From Gammaproteobacteria bacterium (GTDB taxonomy: Bacteria; Pseudomonadota; Gammaproteobacteria; GRL18): a stretch of 12,734 bases of DNA. Within the stretch, counting starts at the first letter, position 1; the number at the start of each line of letters is the position of its first letter. This document shows positions 1 to 6,348 of the stretch, piece after piece. The notes beneath the pieces were generated by a model. It was not told the origin of the DNA. It did not search any database and saw nothing but the letters and a program-made list of their open reading frames with translations. The position numbers were made by a program, and so were the translations under genes. The stretch spans positions 1 through 12,734 of the forward strand of contig WTAX01000292.1 of NCBI GenBank assembly GCA_013139395.1. Direction: 5' to 3'.

Positions 1-744
1 ATCGATAAAGATAAAACCCAAACCAAATAATAGAGCCTGAATAGTTGAAACGCCGATAACCCCCATTGCTACAGAACGAATTGTTGTGGTCGAAAGTTTG
101 TGTAGGGTACCGCCTTTTTTGTGTCCAGCCAGACGATTAATAATTTTTAACATGCTCTCGCTGCCTGACTTGCCATAGGCCAGCATAATCCCGGCAACTA
201 CCATGGAAAACAAGAATTGAAACAAACCACCAGCCATACCGGCAGCAAATCCCAAAGCTGATTTAGCAAAGCCTTCAAGTTGCGGCCGTAGTTTTTTTAA
301 TAAAGCAGGCAGGTTTTTTGCTGCCTGTCCCCAAAATTCATAGAGTTTCTTTCCGACAACAGGCCACTGTGCAACGCTTGGTGCTGGTTCTTTTATTGTT
401 ATTGAGTCATTTTTAAAATCAGTATGAACTTCCTGAACAAAATCAACCATAGAACTACTTAACATTACTGTTGGAATACCAAGAAAAAGTATCCCTGATA
501 ACACTAAGATGGTTGCCGCTCGACCTTGTTTTCCCCCTAGCCTATTGGCAAGTTTTTGGTGCAGAGGAAATAAGGTCACAGCAAGAATTAAAGCCCACAA
601 CATCAAACCCATAAATGGGCTGAACACTTTCATGCTCATAAAAACTAAAAATCCAACTAGCGCCATACGAATTAAAATATCAGTGAGATCTTTTTTGATC
701 ATTTCTCTGATCTGTATTTTTTCCATTTCCATTTTCATTTCCAT
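1..744 (-). CDS. AI-2E family (PerM/YdiK-like) membrane transporter, 3' end beyond window
   Basis: The frame is open from 744 down to base 1, giving 248 residues without a stop; the family is usually about 350 residues, so roughly the last 100 are missing. Hydrophobic segments lie near residues 24-62 (probably two helices), 77-98, 160-190 and 225-248. The order is typical of the AI-2E family: two N-terminal helices, a short soluble stretch rich in Lys/Pro (about 105-155), then further helices including the GVIGVSTIQALLFGLGF stretch that resembles the family's conserved C-terminal half. Members have been linked to autoinducer-2 export or ion/solute transport, and the substrate cannot be told here. 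Four ATG codons occur in the first seven codons (744, 738, 732, 726), so the exact start is open; no strong ribosome site precedes the first. It follows the patatin gene by 22 bp on the same strand, so cotranscription is likely. Confidence 0.85.
   Translation of the reverse strand, partial: MEMKMEMEKIQIREMIKKDLTDILIRMALVGFLVFMSMKVFSPFMGLMLWALILAVTLFPLHQKLANRLGGKQGRAATILVLSGILFLGIPTVMLSSSMVDFVQEVHTDFKNDSITIKEPAPSVAQWPVVGKKLYEFWGQAAKNLPALLKKLRPQLEGFAKSALGFAAGMAGGLFQFLFSMVVAGIMLAYGKSGSESMLKIINRLAGHKKGGTLHKLSTTTIRSVAMGVIGVSTIQALLFGLGFIFID
721..744 (-). repeat. Hexamer repeat covering the AI-2E gene start
   Basis: Four 6-bp units (ATGGAA, ATGAAA, ATGGAA, ATGGAA read on the minus strand) form the first eight codons of the AI-2E family gene and encode Met-Glu/Lys pairs. 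A change in unit number would keep frame and only alter how many start codons are offered. Confidence 0.6.
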
Positions 745-766
745 TTAAAGTGGTTATCTGTGTCTA

Positions 767-2131
767 TTAAAGATTGGCGCCTAATTGATGCAATAATTTC
801 TGGTATTCAGGATTTTGACGCAACATGTCTTTTGCCAATTCAATCAACTTATCTGCCTGTTCTTTTTCCAGTGAAAAACTGGTGGGCACTCGATTGAAAA
901 AGATTCGATCTTTCGGATTTTGTATATCAGTCGCATCCAGATCAATAAAATACGGTGTAATTGGGTTCTCTTTAGTAGAAAGTTTATTGGCCCATTTCAT
1001 TAGCTGTTCTTTCAGCAATGTGTTAGTTTCTGTATTGTAGAGCTGCAGTTGAATATCAGTGACAGCAGACAATGTATCACCTATTGAAGGTAGCATTTTA
1101 CTTTTTCCAATCTCTGTTTCACTTGTGGTTGAAGCATCAACAACGATAACAACTAACCGTTTAGGCGGTTTCTGATTTTTAAATGTTTTGTCATATACCT
1201 TTTGTGCGCCACCTGAGAGGCTCACCGTTTTTAGAATAGTCCGTAAGCCCAGGTTATCCGTCACCCCACCATCCAGCAGAGTGACATAGGGTGGGTTATC
1301 ATTATCCAGATAAAAGTTTAATGCGCTGACTGATTCTTTTAAACGTTGATCACTCTCTTGCTCTGACTTTTTCTCAGCCTTACTTAACCAATCGGGCTTC
1401 TCATAATGACAGTTTCCATGCCGCTCTAATAATATGGGTGGGAATAATATCGGCACAGCAGAAGAAGCTGCCACAGCTCTGGCAACCTTAAACTGAGACA
1501 GATCGGAACACAGAAAATCAAATTGGCCTTGCACAAATATGAACTGGCTTCGCGAATTCAAATCGGAGGAATTAATGAGTATAAAAGGTCCTCCTGATTT
1601 TTGAAAATCGGCAAAAGTTTTGCCTCGAAATATATGTTTATCATAGTAATCAACGGCAATTTCTGTTCGACTGGTTGTTGAAAACATTCGACCAATCAGA
1701 TCAAAAAAACCCAGCACAAGACTACTCAAATCACCTTGAACATCTTTGTATAAAAAAACATCTTTAAAATCATCAAAGATTTGATCGCCAAACAGGCCAT
1801 AATAGGCTGAGGTAAAACTACCACCAGAAACAGAACTAATACGATCCACTTCATCAAGCAGACGTACATCCTTTCCGTTCAATTGATAACGAGTATCTCT
1901 GAGTTCTTCTAACACACCATATGATAAAGCCGCAGCCCGGGTTCCACCACCAGAAAAAGCCAGCAAGAACAGAGTATCTCCCGCAGGGTGCTGTTGAGAA
2001 TAATTACTGACAGTGTATCTTTGCTGTCCACGGGGCAATTGCGATACAGACTCGTTTTCTATTTTGCCAATTGACGAACAGCCGTTTAGCAAAACCATAA
2101 TAAGAACAGAAAAAATTTTAACTTTATTCAT
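767..2131 (-). CDS. Patatin-like phospholipase lipoprotein
   Basis: This is a 454-residue lipoprotein with a patatin domain, expected to be an acyl hydrolase (phospholipase A type) anchored in the envelope. The N-terminus is a lipoprotein signal ending in LLNGC, so Cys18 would be lipidated. The oxyanion-hole motif GGGTRA lies at residues 61-66, the nucleophile elbow S-V-S-G-G at 100-104 (Ser102; the first Gly of GxSxG is Ser here), and the catalytic Asp of the DGG motif is Asp287 in LLDGGVTDNLG. The Ser-Asp dyad is therefore complete and the protein is probably active. A charged, Glu/Lys-rich insertion (about 250-268) separates the conserved blocks. The start is supported by an AGG ribosome site about 8 nt upstream. 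Family membership is clear; the lipid substrate and any link to virulence or membrane turnover are unknown. It is the first gene of a probable two-gene unit with the AI-2E family gene. Confidence 0.9.
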   Translation of the reverse strand: MNKVKIFSVLIMVLLNGCSSIGKIENESVSQLPRGQQRYTVSNYSQQHPAGDTLFLLAFSGGGTRAAALSYGVLEELRDTRYQLNGKDVRLLDEVDRISSVSGGSFTSAYYGLFGDQIFDDFKDVFLYKDVQGDLSSLVLGFFDLIGRMFSTTSRTEIAVDYYDKHIFRGKTFADFQKSGGPFILINSSDLNSRSQFIFVQGQFDFLCSDLSQFKVARAVAASSAVPILFPPILLERHGNCHYEKPDWLSKAEKKSEQESDQRLKESVSALNFYLDNDNPPYVTLLDGGVTDNLGLRTILKTVSLSGGAQKVYDKTFKNQKPPKRLVVIVVDASTTSETEIGKSKMLPSIGDTLSAVTDIQLQLYNTETNTLLKEQLMKWANKLSTKENPITPYFIDLDATDIQNPKDRIFFNRVPTSFSLEKEQADKLIELAKDMLRQNPEYQKLLHQLGANL

Positions 2132-2240
2132 AATAAACCTGACTTGTTAGAGTAATTTGCTTTTCGTTCCAAATAAGTAAGCTAATAATTAAACTGACAC
2201 CAACAATTTTAAGAAAAAAATAACCGTGTTGATTCCTTAA
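2132..2240. other. Non-coding gap between patatin gene and kinase remnant
   Basis: This AT-rich stretch must hold the promoter of the minus-strand patatin gene, but I see no convincing -35/-10 pair. It ends in a run of T then A (about 2239-2255) just before the kinase-like reading frame becomes recognisable, which marks the likely deletion or rearrangement junction. Confidence 0.4.
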
Positions 2241-2720
2241 TTTTTTAAAAAAATTAGTGGCAACTTTGCCAATTTTGGATTATCCAATGATAATGATATT
2301 GCCAAAAAACAGGTTCAATTGCTAGTTGATCATGCACGTATTACTCAAGTCATCAGTAATTTAATATCCAATGCCGTCAAATATTCACATAAAGAAGGTA
2401 ATATTAACATTGAATTAGCTCATAAACTCATGGACAACGATACCCCAAAAGATAAATTAATAAACACCTCACCTGATGCACTACAATTCAGCATTGAAGA
2501 CAATGGTATCGGCATACCTGAGAACGAACTCGCTAATGTGTTCAATAAGTTTATCCAAAGCAGTAAAACTAAAACCAATACAGGGAGTTCGGGATTAGGC
2601 TTAGCCATCTGTCAGGAAATTATAGCCGCTCACCAGGGGAAGATCTGGGCTGAACATAAAAGTTCAGGGGGGTCCATTTTTCTTTTTAAATTACCCTTAA
2701 ATACATCTTCAATAGTTTGA
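2241..2720 (+). pseudogene. Histidine kinase remnant: HATPase_c domain only
   Basis: The readable part is the ATP-binding end of a sensor histidine kinase. It shows the N box (VISNLISNAVKYS), the G1 box (DNGIGIP), an F-box-like segment (VFNKFIQ) and the G2 box (GSSGLGLAI), then the final strand and stop at 2718-2720. No sensor region, membrane segment or phospho-accepting His (DHp/HisKA) precedes it. The frame continues upstream to a stop at 2238-2240 but has no ATG. The earliest plausible start is TTG at 2319, with AGG 5 nt before it, which would give 133 residues. The 5' side (2132-2240) is AT-rich and carries stops in all forward frames. The best explanation is a gene that lost its 5' two-thirds. 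The ATP-binding motifs look intact, so the loss may be recent, or a stand-alone ATPase may still be made. It is not an intact kinase. Confidence 0.75.
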
Positions 2721-2802
2721 TTTAATAATAAATCCACATTAAATATTTAACAATCAGCGTCTATAAGGCTCAATTTATCTTTCAATTTCCCTATGAGTCA
2801 TC

Positions 2803-2808
2803 TATAAT
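2803..2808 (+). promoter_or_regulatory. Candidate sigma-70 -10 box for the Dnr-like regulator
   Basis: A perfect TATAAT lies about 59 bp before the TTG start of the Crp/Fnr-type gene. The -35 region 17 bp upstream (TTTCAA, 2780-2785) is weak, so the promoter may need an activator. No clear TTGAT-N4-ATCAA box was found near it. Confidence 0.45.
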
Positions 2809-2866
2809 TTGCTCGTTTATTAACCAAATCAAATAATAATAATAGACTCAAAACAGGGGTTCTCCA

Positions 2867-3583
2867 TTGAGTATTAGTAAGCTTTTTCAACAAGAATTAC
2901 GTCAGCATTATCTGTTCCGTCGCTTACCCGATGATGCATTCAACAATATTCTTACACAGTCAAACCTGACCTCATTAAAAAGAAATGAAATGCTATTTGA
3001 GCAGGGTGATGATGCCAGTCGCTTTTTTCTAGTGCGCAGCGGTCAGATAATGTTATTTCAAACCTCACCTGAAGGTAATGAAAAAGTGGTCGATATCATT
3101 GGCCCTGGACAAACTTTTGCTGAAGCTGTGATGTTTATGGAAGGGAACCGCTATCCGGTTAATGCCAGAGCAACGGGTAATACAGAGTTATTTTATTTTG
3201 ACAACAAAGCATTTATTGAACAATTGCATAAATCTAATGCGCTGTGTTTTGTCATGATGGCAGATATGAGCACTCGTCTGAAAGGACTATTAACAGAAAT
3301 TAGTGAATTAACGATTTATAATGCTAAACATCGCTTAATTAGTTATTTGCTGGGCCATATCAATGATCTGCAAGAACAACCAACGGTAAAACTAACCGCC
3401 ACTAAATCAATGATTGCCTCAAGGCTTTCTATTACCCCGGAAACTTTTTCACGAATTATGTCTAAGCTGAAAAAGGAAGGTTTGATTAGCATTGAAGATG
3501 AAACGATCACTCTCGTTCAGCCAGACAAACTAAAAGAAATCATTGGCGAATCATTTTCAAAAAGCAAATCACGCTGCATGTAA
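2867..3583 (+). CDS. Crp/Fnr-family transcription regulator, Dnr-like
   Basis: This 238-residue protein has an N-terminal cyclic-nucleotide-binding-type beta-barrel (about 20-125), a dimerisation helix (about 130-160) and a C-terminal winged helix-turn-helix (about 170-215). It resembles Pseudomonas Dnr: the QHYLFRRL start, TFAEAVMFME in the barrel, LFYFDNKAFIEQL, and SITPETFSRIM in the recognition helix. The recognition helix has Glu192 and Arg196, matching FNR/Dnr-type readers of TTGAT half-sites. There is no FNR N-terminal cysteine cluster, so direct oxygen sensing by an Fe-S cluster is unlikely; Dnr relatives respond to nitric oxide through haem, which is inference here. The start is TTG, supported by AGGGG at 2855-2859 with 7 nt spacing; the length then matches the family. 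No denitrification genes are nearby. The stop codon abuts the convergent chemoreceptor gene with no gap. Confidence 0.85.
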   Translation: MSISKLFQQELRQHYLFRRLPDDAFNNILTQSNLTSLKRNEMLFEQGDDASRFFLVRSGQIMLFQTSPEGNEKVVDIIGPGQTFAEAVMFMEGNRYPVNARATGNTELFYFDNKAFIEQLHKSNALCFVMMADMSTRLKGLLTEISELTIYNAKHRLISYLLGHINDLQEQPTVKLTATKSMIASRLSITPETFSRIMSKLKKEGLISIEDETITLVQPDKLKEIIGESFSKSKSRCM

Positions 3584-4783
3584 TTATAAAGTAAATTTAC
3601 TAACCAATAGATTCATTTTATTAACTAATTCTTCTACTTCATGACCTGAGTGACTAATTGCCTCTGAGCCACTCACAATGCCTTGTGCAACAGTATTTAT
3701 CGTGGCAATACTATCATTAATCTCTTCTGTCAGCTGATTTTGCTCTGTTGATAAAGAGGCTATATTCATATTCATAGTCGCTAATTTCGCTACAGATGCA
3801 GATATTGTTGCTAATGATTGACCCGCCTCAGATGCTTGAGAAACACTTTTATCTGCTTCTTCTTTACCCTGCCCCATCACATGCACGGCATGATTAGACG
3901 CACTTTGAAGTCGCTCAATCATTTGTTCAATTTCCTTAGTGGACTCCTGAGTTCGACTGGCAAGCGTACGCACTTCATCTGCAACAACAGCAAAGCCTCG
4001 TCCTTGTTCACCAGCTCGAGCAGCCTCGATTGCAGCATTTAGTGCCAATAAATTAGTTTGTTCGGCAATTCCCTTAATCACATCAATCACTGTACCAATA
4101 TTTTCACTGTCTTTAGCCAGTTTTTCCAAGGCATCAGAGGTACTGCTTACATTACTTGCTAAACTACGAATTGAGCTTATCGTTGATGCCACTTCCTGAT
4201 GACCATTTTTTGTCTCATCAGTGGCGCTGACTACGGCACTTGAAGCCTCGTTTGCGTTATTTGTCATTTCCTGAACTTTATCTGACATATCTCGAATAGA
4301 ATTGGCAACATTCTCCATTTGCTGCTTTTGCTGCTCAATTTTTTGTTGTGTTTCATTGGTAATTGAATTCATTGACGAACTGGTAGAAGACAGCCGATTA
4401 CTGACAGCCATAATTTCACTAATCACATTATGAAGATTGTCAGTCATATGATTAAAGCTCTGAGCAATATCACCCACCATATCAAAGCTGGTGATTGTGA
4501 GCCTTTCTGATAAGTCATTATTGCTGATTTTTTCTGATGTATCAGAAATACATTGTAAACGCTTCAACAAAACAATTTTTAACAGCCAGTAATTAGCTAA
4601 ACCGATAGTCACACCAGCAACAACACAGGAAAGGGAAAACCAAAAATGCATACCCTCTTTCCACTCAACAAACAGGCTTGCCCAGAGCGGGAACACCATA
4701 CCTAAGAGCATACCAAAAGCAATAAACGCTAAAAATAAATTTTTTAATATACTGGGTTTTCCAAATGAGAAGGATGCAGCCAT
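3584..4783 (-). CDS. Methyl-accepting chemotaxis protein without a periplasmic sensor domain
   Basis: This 399-residue receptor has two membrane helices (about 16-38 and 47-70) joined by only about eight residues, a HAMP domain (about 70-121) and a long coiled-coil signalling domain. The hairpin tip is clear: [20 protein letters not shown] starting at Glu241, followed by [15 protein letters not shown] to residue 275, which is the CheA/CheW contact. Gln/Glu-rich helices on both sides (about 140-200 and 280-370) are the usual adaptation region. There is no room for a periplasmic ligand-binding domain and no recognisable PAS domain, so the signal would have to come from the membrane, the HAMP segment or a partner. 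No CheR-tethering NWETF-like tail is seen. A strong ribosome site (AGGGGAG) sits 5 nt before the ATG. A sigma-28-like promoter lies about 53 bp upstream, which fits late flagellar expression. Confidence 0.92.
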   Translation of the reverse strand: MAASFSFGKPSILKNLFLAFIAFGMLLGMVFPLWASLFVEWKEGMHFWFSLSCVVAGVTIGLANYWLLKIVLLKRLQCISDTSEKISNNDLSERLTITSFDMVGDIAQSFNHMTDNLHNVISEIMAVSNRLSSTSSSMNSITNETQQKIEQQKQQMENVANSIRDMSDKVQEMTNNANEASSAVVSATDETKNGHQEVASTISSIRSLASNVSSTSDALEKLAKDSENIGTVIDVIKGIAEQTNLLALNAAIEAARAGEQGRGFAVVADEVRTLASRTQESTKEIEQMIERLQSASNHAVHVMGQGKEEADKSVSQASEAGQSLATISASVAKLATMNMNIASLSTEQNQLTEEINDSIATINTVAQGIVSGSEAISHSGHEVEELVNKMNLLVSKFTL

Positions 4784-4835
4784 ATTACTCCCCTGGTTTA
4801 TGCGCCTCTATTATTTATAAACAACACTAATTAGT

Positions 4836-4862
4836 ATTTCGGCAGAATTCATAAATACTTAA
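4836..4862 (-). promoter_or_regulatory. Sigma-28 (FliA)-like promoter for the chemoreceptor gene
   Basis: Read on the minus strand: TTAAGTAT (4862-4855), an 11-nt spacer, then GCCGAAAT (4843-4836). Compared with TAAAGTTT-N11-GCCGATAA, each half matches 6 of 8 positions and the spacing is exact. It ends 52 bp before the chemoreceptor ATG. Chemoreceptor genes are classic sigma-28 targets. Confidence 0.6.
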
Positions 4863-4931
4863 TACACTTATAAAAAACTATAGTCGATTTTAAAAAAATC
4901 ACCTGAATTTAACTAAACAACAAGGGTTTAA

Positions 4932-4948
4932 TTGGTATATTTTTTGCA
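4932..4948 (+). promoter_or_regulatory. Sigma-54 (RpoN)-like -24/-12 promoter for flgA
   Basis: TTGGTATATTTTTTGCA has the essential GG (4934-4935) and GC (4946-4947) separated by exactly 10 nt and the TTTGCA -12 element; the -24 element departs from TGGCAC at two positions. It ends 67 bp before the flgA ATG. Early and middle flagellar genes in Pseudomonas- and Vibrio-type hierarchies use sigma-54 with FleQ/FlrC-type activators, so the position makes sense. Confidence 0.55.
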
Positions 4949-5015
4949 TGTTTATTATATATTATTTAATATTAGCTATGCTAAATCATTGATATCAGTA
5001 CCAAAGGATAAAAAA

Positions 5016-5756
5016 ATGACACCTAAAACAAGACAACCCAATCAGTACTATATCAATTATCCATTATTAGCCTGGGGACTGGTGTTAATATCACTATTCT
5101 ATACAAACACCCTGTTTGCCAGTGAATATCACTCTCATGAACAAATTCGTAATGCTGCCGTAGAATTTGTCCGTTCTCAAATTCCTGAAGATGTCACTAT
5201 TAAAGAAATTAAAGCTGGAAAAATTGATTACAGAGTACGTTTTAAGCAATGTTCTCAGTCACTTGAAGTCAATTCAACAACGAAAAAGCACATTGCTAAA
5301 AGCTGGACTATTAGTATTCGTTGTTCTGATATGCCCACCTGGAGCATTTATATTCCGGTTAAAAGCAAACTCAGCAGAAAGATGCTGGTCAGTAATACCA
5401 CCATTACTCGAGGAGAAATGCTCACAAGCCAAAATGTCCAGCTTATAGAACGAGAAATCCGTAATCAAAATTATAATCATTTTTCAGATATAGCCAATGT
5501 AACAGGCCGCGAAGCACGTAGAACCATTCGTCCCGATCGAGTCATTAGCAGCTCTATGCTTCAAGAAGCCTTAATGGTTCATAAAAAAGAAACGGTGTTA
5601 ATTTATGTAAAAAATCACAAACTACAAATTAGCATGAAAGGCACTGCACTTAAAAATGGGCGTTACAATGAAATGATAAAAGTACGCAATAACAGTTCAA
5701 AAAAAGTAATTGACGCCGTGGTAGTTGACAGAGGTATAGTCGCTGTTAATTTTTAA
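5016..5756 (+). CDS. flgA: Flagellar basal body P-ring formation chaperone FlgA
   Basis: FlgA is a periplasmic chaperone for assembly of the P ring (FlgI) around the flagellar rod. The protein (246 residues from this start) has an N-terminal signal segment (hydrophobic LLAWGLVLISLFYTNTLFA, cleavage likely just after) and an N-terminal domain with paired cysteines. A SAF-type domain follows (KMLVSNTTITRGEMLTSQNV), then the FlgA C-terminal beta domain ending with the conserved RNNSSKKVIDAVVVDRGIVAV pattern. The open frame begins earlier, at 4932, but ATG 5016 is preferred: AAAGGA lies 7 nt upstream, a normal signal peptide starts there, and the frame upstream overlaps the sigma-54-like promoter. 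In many gammaproteobacteria flgA is directly followed by flgM and flgN. Here a 140-bp repeat element has inserted between them, with its target duplication overlapping the last two bases of the stop codon. Confidence 0.92.
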   Translation: MTPKTRQPNQYYINYPLLAWGLVLISLFYTNTLFASEYHSHEQIRNAAVEFVRSQIPEDVTIKEIKAGKIDYRVRFKQCSQSLEVNSTTKKHIAKSWTISIRCSDMPTWSIYIPVKSKLSRKMLVSNTTITRGEMLTSQNVQLIEREIRNQNYNHFSDIANVTGREARRTIRPDRVISSSMLQEALMVHKKETVLIYVKNHKLQISMKGTALKNGRYNEMIKVRNNSSKKVIDAVVVDRGIVAVNF

Positions 5757-5762
5757 ATAAAT
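5755..5762. repeat. Left copy of 8-bp target site duplication
   Basis: AAATAAAT directly precedes the left terminal repeat and is identical to 5903-5910 on the other side. It overlaps the last two bases of the flgA stop codon, which stays intact. Confidence 0.85.
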
Positions 5763-5902
5763 GTAACTACTCAGCGTATTCATCTTTTACCCAACTTCGT
5801 CGTTATTTTTGTACTCAAATGGTCACGTATTTGTATATGCTCACATTTTCCGTGCAAAAATGCCTAGAATTTGGGCAAAATCTAAACACGCTGAGTAGTT
5901 AC
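5763..5902. mobile_element. MITE-like near-palindromic element with target duplication
   Basis: The element is 140 bp with perfect 15-bp terminal inverted repeats, GTAACTACTCAGCGT at 5763-5777 and its complement at 5888-5902. The inverted similarity continues inward: 27 of the first 32 bases match, and arms of about 52 bp (5763-5814 against 5852-5902) can be aligned with a one-base gap. It encodes nothing and so would have moved using a transposase supplied elsewhere. Flanking it is a perfect 8-bp direct repeat, AAATAAAT (5755-5762 and 5903-5910), the expected mark of transposition. Ends beginning GTAA and an 8-bp duplication recall IS66-type elements, but that assignment is a guess. As RNA it would fold into a long imperfect hairpin and could end or process flgA transcripts. 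It stops 20 bp before the flgM sigma-28 promoter without damaging it. Confidence 0.88.
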
Positions 5903-5910
5903 AAATAAAT
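5903..5910. repeat. Right copy of 8-bp target site duplication
   Basis: AAATAAAT directly follows the right terminal repeat and matches 5755-5762 exactly. Confidence 0.85.
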
Positions 5911-5922
5911 AATGAAAAAGAC

Positions 5923-5949
5923 TAAAGTTCCCCTGAAAATAGCCGATAA
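5923..5949 (+). promoter_or_regulatory. Sigma-28 (FliA) promoter of flgM-flgN-ycgR-like unit
   Basis: TAAAGTTC (5923-5930), an 11-nt spacer, and GCCGATAA (5942-5949) match the FliA consensus TAAAGTTT-N11-GCCGATAA at 15 of 16 positions with exact spacing. Transcription would begin near 5956, leaving a leader of about 20 nt that carries the GGGAG ribosome site. FlgM made from a sigma-28 promoter closes the usual feedback loop on FliA. Confidence 0.9.
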
Positions 5950-5976
5950 TATAGCCAAACGGGAGAGCATAATATA

Positions 5977-6297
5977 ATGCCAATTAATATTAGTAATTCA
6001 ACAAATAATACATCACAAACTAACAGAACAAATGAACAAAAGCATGTAAGAATTGTTCAAACAACTTCTGAAGGTAGAACTGAGCAATCAGACAAAGCGA
6101 CGCTTAAACAAGATTCCGTCAATTTGACCGATTCTGCTCTGCGTATAAAAGCATTGGAAGAGCAGATTTCACGCCTGCCAATTATTGACACGCAAAAAGT
6201 TGAACAAGTTAGAAGTTCACTTAGTGATGGTACATTTGAGTTTAACTCAGAACGAATCGCAGAAAAAATGATTAATTATGAAAAAGAGTTAGCCTAA
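5977..6297 (+). CDS. flgM: Anti-sigma-28 factor FlgM
   Basis: FlgM binds FliA (sigma-28) and keeps it inactive until the hook-basal body is finished, when FlgM is exported through the flagellum. The protein has 106 residues, the normal size. Its first half (1-45) is polar, Asn/Thr/Ser-rich and probably disordered, as expected for an export-competent protein. The C-terminal half carries the FlgM pattern DSVNLTDSA followed by helices LEEQISRLPIIDTQKVEQVR and FNSERIAEKMINYEKEL, which form the FliA-binding region. It starts at ATG 5977 with GGGAG 11 nt upstream, directly downstream of its sigma-28 promoter. flgN follows after 51 bp and is probably cotranscribed. Confidence 0.92.
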   Translation: MPINISNSTNNTSQTNRTNEQKHVRIVQTTSEGRTEQSDKATLKQDSVNLTDSALRIKALEEQISRLPIIDTQKVEQVRSSLSDGTFEFNSERIAEKMINYEKELA

Positions 6298-6348
6298 AGC
6301 CACTCTAAATTATCACCTTTTTCTGTAGCAATCAGACAGGATTAAAAA

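Noticed and set aside
509..748. Plus-strand open frame of 79 codons near the left edge
   Set aside because: It lies antisense to the AI-2E family gene, whose membrane-protein frame is convincing over 248 codons.
2819..2832. ATCAA half-site as part of a possible FNR/Dnr box upstream of the regulator
   Set aside because: The partner half at the correct distance is ATTAA rather than TTGAT, too poor to call.
4932..5015. Upstream extension of the flgA frame (28 extra codons)
   Set aside because: It has no ribosome site, would place a non-signal sequence before the signal peptide, and overlaps the sigma-54-like promoter.
5167..5448. Open frame of 93 codons inside flgA
   Set aside because: Overlaps a well-supported gene in another frame; composition does not resemble a real protein.
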